64,000 nucleotides of DNA from DATFVB01 sp963714035 (GTDB lineage Bacteria; Acidobacteriota; Thermoanaerobaculia; UBA5066; DATFVB01), in the NCBI GenBank assembly GCA_963714035.1, contig OY970224.1, positions 3,348,001-3,412,000 on the forward strand, read 5' to 3'. A program made the translations under genes and the position numbers. Shown in pieces: positions 60,132 through 64,000 of this stretch; positions within the stretch are counted from its first letter, which is position 1; the number at the start of each line of letters is the position of its first letter. The notes under the pieces were generated by a model. That model was not told the DNA's origin. It saw only the letters and a list, made by a program, of their open reading frames with translations, and ran no database searches.

Positions 60132-60696
60132 GGCGCCTCCGGCCGCGGAGCCCGGCCTCGTTCTCGAAGAACATCGTCGGCGACGCCTTTCCGATTCCGG
60201 AGACGATTCGCGCGAGGCTCGCCGCGAAATCCCGCCGGTCGGCCGGCGCGAGCGACTCGATCGCGCGCACGAGGCGCCGCTGGGCCGAGTCGGGAGAACG
60301 GCGGAGGAGCGCCCGTCCGCGAGGCGTGAGCGTCAGCCGGACGCGGCGTCGGTCCCGCGCGTCGGGATGCCGCGCGACGAGGCCCGCGTCGGCGAGACGG
60401 TGGACGACGACCGAGACGGAGCTCTGGTCGGTCGCGGTGCGCGCGGCGAGGTCGTTGACGGACTGGGCGTCGTCTTCCGCGAGCTTCTGCAGAACGAAGA
60501 GCTGCGCCCCCGAGATCCCGGCGCGACTCTGCGCCTCCCGCGCGGAGAGGCGGAGGCCCTGGACGAGCCGGCGTATCCCGTCGAGGACCGGCCGCACTTC
60601 CGGAGAGGGAAAGGGGACGGCCGGGAGGCGCGGGCGGGAACGGGTCCGGCGGGCGCGGGGCGCGGGCGCCGGCGAATTGGATTGAATCCCATACAT
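60124..60696 (-). CDS. MarR-family transcriptional regulator
   Basis: A 190-residue winged-helix regulator. ISGAQLFVLQKLAEDDAQSVNDLAARTATDQSSVSVVVHRLADAGLVARHPDARDRRRVRLTLTPRGRALL contains the recognition helix (QSSVSVVVHRL) and the wing (DARDRRRVRLTLT). About 35 basic and proline-rich residues precede it (PAPAPRARRTRSRPR), an unusual tail. It overlaps the ClC gene and is divergent from the thiolase gene. The two starts are only 45 nt apart, so it may control both directions. ATG 60696 follows TATCGT by 8 nt. Confidence 0.87.
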   Translation of the reverse strand: MYGIQSNSPAPAPRARRTRSRPRLPAVPFPSPEVRPVLDGIRRLVQGLRLSAREAQSRAGISGAQLFVLQKLAEDDAQSVNDLAARTATDQSSVSVVVHRLADAGLVARHPDARDRRRVRLTLTPRGRALLRRSPDSAQRRLVRAIESLAPADRRDFAASLARIVSGIGKASPTMFFENEAGLRGRRRRG

Positions 60697-60704
60697 CGCC
60701 GTCC

Positions 60705-60735
60705 ACGATACCACGGCCGGGGCCTCGTGTAGGAT
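60705..60735. promoter_or_regulatory. back-to-back -10 hexamers between marR-like and thiolase genes
   Basis: TATCGT on the minus strand (60705-60710) ends 8 nt before the MarR ATG at 60696. TAGGAT on the plus strand (60730-60735) ends 6 nt before the thiolase ATG at 60742. Neither has a ribosome-binding site. A MarR dimer bound here could block both. Confidence 0.45.
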
Positions 60736-60741
60736 CGCGGG

Positions 60742-61923
60742 ATGCGCGAGGTGGTGGTCCTCTCCGCCGTTCGGACCCCGATCGGCCGGTTCGGCGGCGC
60801 TTTCGCCGGGCTCTCCGCGGCGGATCTCGGGACGGCGGCGGCGCGAGGCGCGCTCGCCCGCGCCGGGGTGCCCGCGGAGGACGTTACCGAGACGATCTTC
60901 GGACACGGCCGGCAGGCGGGCGGCGGCCCGAATTCGGCGCGGCAGGTCTCGCATCGGGCGGGCGTTCCCGACGCCGTCCCCGCGTTCACGGTGAACAAGG
61001 CGTGCGCCTCGTCGCTCAAGGCGATCACGCTCGCCGCGCTCACGATCGCGGCGGGGGAGAACGAGGTCGTTCTCGCGGGCGGGCACGAGTGCATGTCCGC
61101 GACGCCGTACCTCCTCCCCCGCGCGCGATTCGGCTACCGCATGGGAAACGCCGAGCTCGTCGACGGAATGACGCGGGACGGCTTCCTCTGCCCGCTCTGC
61201 GGCGAGCTCATGGGCGAGACGGCCGAGCGCCTGGCGCGCGAGTACGGCATCTCGCGCGGCGAGCAGGACCGGTGGGCACTCGAGTCGCAGCGCCGGGCGG
61301 CGGCCGCCGGGTCGGAGGGAAAGGCTTCCGCCGAAATCGTCCCCGTCGAGGTCGAAACCCGGAAGGGGACGACGGTCGTTTCCGCCGACGAGCATCCGCG
61401 TCCCGAGACGACGCTCGAATCCCTGGCCCGCCTTCCCCCCGTCTTCGCGGCGGACGGGACGGTCCACGCGGGCAACGCGTCGGGAGTCACCGACGGCGCC
61501 GCCGCCCTCGTCGTCGCCTCGCGCGAATACGCCGAGAGACGCGGTATTGCGCCGCTCGCGAGGATTGCGGCCTGGACCTCCGCGGGCGTCGACCCCGCCC
61601 GCATGGGGATCGGGCCGGTGCCGGCGGTCCGAAGTCTGCTCGAGAAGACCGGTCTCGTTCTCGACGACGTCGACCTGATCGAGCTCAACGAAGCGTTCGC
61701 CGCCCAGGTGATCGCGTGCGAACGCGACCTCGGCTTCGATCGCGGCCGGATGAACGTCAACGGCGGGGCGATCGCGCTCGGCCATCCGATTGGCGCGACG
61801 GGCGCGCGCATCGCGACGACGCTCCTGCACGAGATGAAGAGGCGCGAGGCGCGCCGCGGGATCGCCACGCTCTGCGTCTCCGGCGGGATGGGCATGGCCG
61901 TCCTCTTCGAGTCGGCGCGATGA
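60742..61923 (+). CDS. thiolase (acetyl-CoA C-acetyltransferase type)
   Basis: A 393-residue thiolase with all three active-site elements: C88 in NKACASSLKAI (acyl acceptor), H348 in GHPIGATGAR, and C378 in TLCVSGGMG. NEAFAAQ also fits. These enzymes join or cleave acetyl-CoA units in fatty acid degradation or polyhydroxybutyrate and ketone-body synthesis. With no beta-oxidation genes beside it, the direction is undecided. It has a CPLCGELMGETAE loop typical of AtoB/PhaA-like members. The stop overlaps the next ATG. Confidence 0.93.
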   Translation: MREVVVLSAVRTPIGRFGGAFAGLSAADLGTAAARGALARAGVPAEDVTETIFGHGRQAGGGPNSARQVSHRAGVPDAVPAFTVNKACASSLKAITLAALTIAAGENEVVLAGGHECMSATPYLLPRARFGYRMGNAELVDGMTRDGFLCPLCGELMGETAERLAREYGISRGEQDRWALESQRRAAAAGSEGKASAEIVPVEVETRKGTTVVSADEHPRPETTLESLARLPPVFAADGTVHAGNASGVTDGAAALVVASREYAERRGIAPLARIAAWTSAGVDPARMGIGPVPAVRSLLEKTGLVLDDVDLIELNEAFAAQVIACERDLGFDRGRMNVNGGAIALGHPIGATGARIATTLLHEMKRREARRGIATLCVSGGMGMAVLFESAR

Positions 61924-62585
61924 AGACCGCCGTGACGCTCGAGGACGGCACGGCGGGAAGGGACTATCTCGAGTCGCTCGCCGAGGCCGGCTTCCCGCCG
62001 GAGGATCTCCTCGTTCTCCGATCGGGCGATCATCCTCCGCTGGATTTCGACGGGCTGCTGCTCGCCGGAGGCGAGGACGTCGATCCTCCGCTCTACGGCG
62101 AGTCGACCCGGCCAGGGATCGGCGGGATCAACCGGCGGCGGGACGAGCAGGAGCTGGGGCTGATCGCGGCGGCGCGGCGGCGCGGGGCTCCGATCTTCGG
62201 GATCTGCCGCGGTCTCCAGGTCGTCAACGTCGCCTGCGGCGGAACGCTCGTCCAGGACATCCCGACGGAGGTTCCGTCGCCCGTCGAGCACCAGGTTCGC
62301 CGTCCGAAGGACGCGATGGCCCACGCCGTGACGGTCTCCGGCGGCCGCTCCCTTCCTCCCGGGACGTTTTCCGTCAACTCCCGCCACCACCAGGCGATCG
62401 CGCGCCTCGGCGCGGGGCTGTCGGCGACGGCACGTTCCGCGGACGGGCTGATCGAAGCCGTCGAGGGCGAGGGGATCGTCGCGGTGCAGTGGCACCCGGA
62501 GAATCTGCGGCAGGACCCCGTTTCGCGCGGGCTGTTCCGGTCGTTCCGGGAGGCGGTCGTCGGCCGGGCGCGCCGGGTCGGGTAG
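61920..62585 (+). CDS. gamma-glutamyl-gamma-aminobutyrate hydrolase-like protein (peptidase C26)
   Basis: A class I glutamine-amidotransferase-fold hydrolase, 221 residues. The nucleophile is C96 in FGICRGLQVVNVACGGTL, with H192 and E194 in VQWHPENL. LLAGGEDVDPPLYGE and INRRRDEQELGLIAAARRR are typical of PuuD-like enzymes, which release GABA or cleave gamma-glutamyl bonds. It begins within the thiolase stop (ATGA), so the two are expressed together. The first 40 residues are short compared with PuuD. Substrate not determined. Confidence 0.87.
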   Translation: MKTAVTLEDGTAGRDYLESLAEAGFPPEDLLVLRSGDHPPLDFDGLLLAGGEDVDPPLYGESTRPGIGGINRRRDEQELGLIAAARRRGAPIFGICRGLQVVNVACGGTLVQDIPTEVPSPVEHQVRRPKDAMAHAVTVSGGRSLPPGTFSVNSRHHQAIARLGAGLSATARSADGLIEAVEGEGIVAVQWHPENLRQDPVSRGLFRSFREAVVGRARRVG

Positions 62586-62626
62586 ACTCCCGAGCTTTGA
62601 GCCGGGCTCGGCACGGAAGGAAGACG

Positions 62627-63604
62627 ATGAGATCGATTTCACCCCGAGGGATTCGCGCGGCGGCGCTGGGGACCGCGGCGGCCATGCTGGCGCCCTTCGT
62701 GTCGGGGGCCGCGGCGAAGAAAAATGCGCCGACGACGCCTCCCCCGGATGCGGCGGCCGCCGAGAGACCGACCGGAACGGCGCTCCGACAGCCGCACAAG
62801 CTCGCGGAGGGCGTGTGGGCGGCGATGACGAAGGGGGGCGCCAACGCGGGGTGGTTCCTGCTCGGGGACTCCGTCGTCGCGGTCGACGCCGGACGCTCGG
62901 ACGCCGACGCCGAGGAGCTGCTCGCGGCGATCGCAGCGACGACCGGAAAGAAGACGGTTTCGTACCTCGTCCTGACCAACGATTTCGGGCCGCACGTCGG
63001 AGGCGCGGAAGCATTCGTCCGGCGGGGCGCGGCGATCGTGTGCGACGAGAAGTTCGCCGTCGGCTTCCAGGAGCTGATGGGGAAGGCCGGGTCCCGCGCC
63101 TCCGTTCTCGGGTTGGGAACGCGCCTCCTCCTCGGCAACGGCAGCCGGCACGTCGTCGTCCGTCGCCTCGGGCCCGCCGACAGCGCCGGCGATCTCGCGC
63201 TCTTCCTGGTCGAGGAAAAGATCCTCTTCTCCGGCGATCTGGCCGAATCCGTGCTTCTCCCGCCGCTCTTCTCGAAGTCGATCGATCCCGAGGGGTGGAT
63301 CGCCGCGCTCACGCTCCTCGGAAACCTGAATCCGAAGATTCTCGTGCCCGGATACGGGCCGATCGGACCTCCCGAGGGGATCGCCGCCACCCGCGATTAC
63401 CTCGAGCATGCCTCCGCGGCCGCCCAGACCATCGTCGCCGAGAACATCAAGGACGACTTCCTCCCGACGCGGCTCCGCCAGCCCGACGTCCAGGTCCGGA
63501 ACCTCCCCGCCGACCTCGAGCCGAGCCACGAGGCGAACATGCGGGCGCTCGTCGCCCATTACCGCGAGCGCGCGAAGACCGCTCCGCCGGCGAAGAAGCC
63601 ATGA
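62627..63604 (+). CDS. exported metallo-beta-lactamase-fold protein with degraded metal site
   Basis: The 325-residue protein has a signal peptide (IRAAALGTAAAMLAPFVSGAAA) and an MBL-fold core: LAEGVWAAMTKGGANAGWFLLGDSVVAVDAG, YLVLTNDFGPHVGGAEAFV, LFLVEEKILFSGDLAE and ILVPGYGPIGPPEGI. The usual THxHxDHxGG reads TNDFGPHVGGA, so two His and the Asp are missing (N118, F120, P122). SGDL keeps an acidic residue. It is probably not a normal zinc hydrolase. ATG 62627 follows GGAAGGAAG; a TAGACT overlaps the C26 stop upstream. It overlaps the ALDH ATG. Confidence 0.8.
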   Translation: MRSISPRGIRAAALGTAAAMLAPFVSGAAAKKNAPTTPPPDAAAAERPTGTALRQPHKLAEGVWAAMTKGGANAGWFLLGDSVVAVDAGRSDADAEELLAAIAATTGKKTVSYLVLTNDFGPHVGGAEAFVRRGAAIVCDEKFAVGFQELMGKAGSRASVLGLGTRLLLGNGSRHVVVRRLGPADSAGDLALFLVEEKILFSGDLAESVLLPPLFSKSIDPEGWIAALTLLGNLNPKILVPGYGPIGPPEGIAATRDYLEHASAAAQTIVAENIKDDFLPTRLRQPDVQVRNLPADLEPSHEANMRALVAHYRERAKTAPPAKKP

Positions 63605-64000
63605 GCGGGGAGCCGGTGCTCCCGTCGGACCTGTACATCGACGGCCGCTTCGTTCCCTCGCTCTCGGGGCGGCGCTTTCCGACGACCGATCCGGCGACGG
63701 GCGAGCTCCTCGCGGAAGTGTCCGAAGCCGGGCCGGAAGACGTCGACGTCGCGGTCGCCGCCGCCCGCCGGGCGACCGAAGGCGGGCCCTGGAAGGAGAT
63801 GACCCCGCGGCAGCGGGGGAGGGTGCTCCTTCGCGCGGCGGATCTCCTCGCCTCGCGGGCCGACGCGTTCGGCGCGGTCGAGACGCGTGACAACGGAAAG
63901 CCGATCTTCGAGTCCGCGAAGATCGACATGCCCGCGGCGGCGGAGGCGCTCGCCTACTTCGGAGGCTGGGCCGACAAGGTCGGCGGAAAGACGCTGCCCT
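63601..64000 (+). CDS. aldehyde dehydrogenase, N-terminal part (runs off right edge)
   Basis: The 133 visible codons read LPSDLYIDGRFVPSLSGRRFPTTDPATGELLAEVSEAGPEDVD, then AVAAARRATEGGPWKEMTPRQRGRVLLRAADLLASRADAF and ETRDNGKPIFESAKIDMPAAAEALAYFGGWADKVGGKTLP. This is the NAD(P)-binding N-terminal region of ALDH superfamily enzymes, which oxidise aldehydes to acids. The catalytic Cys and Glu lie beyond the window. Its ATG overlaps the stop of the MBL-fold gene (ATGA). Confidence 0.93.
   Translation, partial: MSGEPVLPSDLYIDGRFVPSLSGRRFPTTDPATGELLAEVSEAGPEDVDVAVAAARRATEGGPWKEMTPRQRGRVLLRAADLLASRADAFGAVETRDNGKPIFESAKIDMPAAAEALAYFGGWADKVGGKTLP

Overview
The window is a GC-rich bacterial chromosome segment without rRNA, tRNA or CRISPR. 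The Alternative Complex III plus caa3-type oxidase operon, large secreted Ig-like and beta-propeller proteins, a CRTAC1/ASPIC protein, a multihaem cytochrome with TPRs, DUF4242, and short inverted repeats in the gaps together suggest a soil or sediment Acidobacteriota (Thermoanaerobaculia-like). That placement is inference from gene content; no marker gene proves it. Many genes at the head of a transcription unit have a TAnnnT -10 hexamer ending only 6-10 nt before the start codon and no Shine-Dalgarno, so leaderless mRNAs seem common. Downstream genes usually join by ATGA/GTGA overlaps.

1-3.6 kb: a GT39-like polytopic membrane protein running off the left edge (minus), an internally deleted L-2-hydroxyglutarate oxidase remnant (minus), an RHH/PIN toxin-antitoxin pair and purN. 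3.8-18.1 kb: one 4788-residue exported protein made of carboxypeptidase-regulatory-like repeats, SbsA-type and other Ig-like domains, and three copies of a long glycine-rich module with conserved Cys and DGHH signatures. 18.3-22 kb: an AmmeMemoRadiSam radical SAM enzyme (minus) and a secreted beta-propeller protein. 22.3-25.3 kb (minus): truA, an in-frame thpR-deoC fusion and a methyltransferase, all overlapping by 4 nt. 25.5-26.5 kb: a YdjM-type membrane hydrolase.

27.1-39.7 kb: the respiratory operon actABCDEF, a small anchored protein, sco, coxBACD. ACIII oxidises quinol and passes electrons to the caa3-type oxidase, whose subunit II carries CuA and a fused cytochrome c. The operon has a possible leader peptide overlapping the actA start, and inverted-repeat inserts between actB and actC and between coxC and coxD. 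39.8-42.6 kb: an M16 zinc protease.

42.8-48.2 kb: genes recalling the mycobacterial CysO/MoeZ/CysM cysteine route: a ThiS/MoaD-like carrier ending in GG (behind a BNR/YVTN propeller), a MoeB-rhodanese fusion, and a CysM-like PLP enzyme, plus a VOC protein and a DUF4242 protein. Three MITE-like elements bounded by CTAG lie here; two direct copies bracket the MoeZ gene 11-12 nt from its ends, and one carries different termini on the same core.

48.3-60.7 kb: a TrpF-like protein lacking the catalytic Cys, a secreted protein, a GNAT acetyltransferase, an aldo/keto reductase, a SpoIIAA-like protein, a pentahaem membrane cytochrome with a 24-bp minisatellite, a CRTAC1 lipoprotein, a ClC channel with CBS domains and its MarR neighbour. 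60.7-64 kb (plus): thiolase, class I glutamine amidotransferase-like C26 hydrolase, a metallo-beta-lactamase-fold protein with degraded metal ligands, and the start of an aldehyde dehydrogenase.
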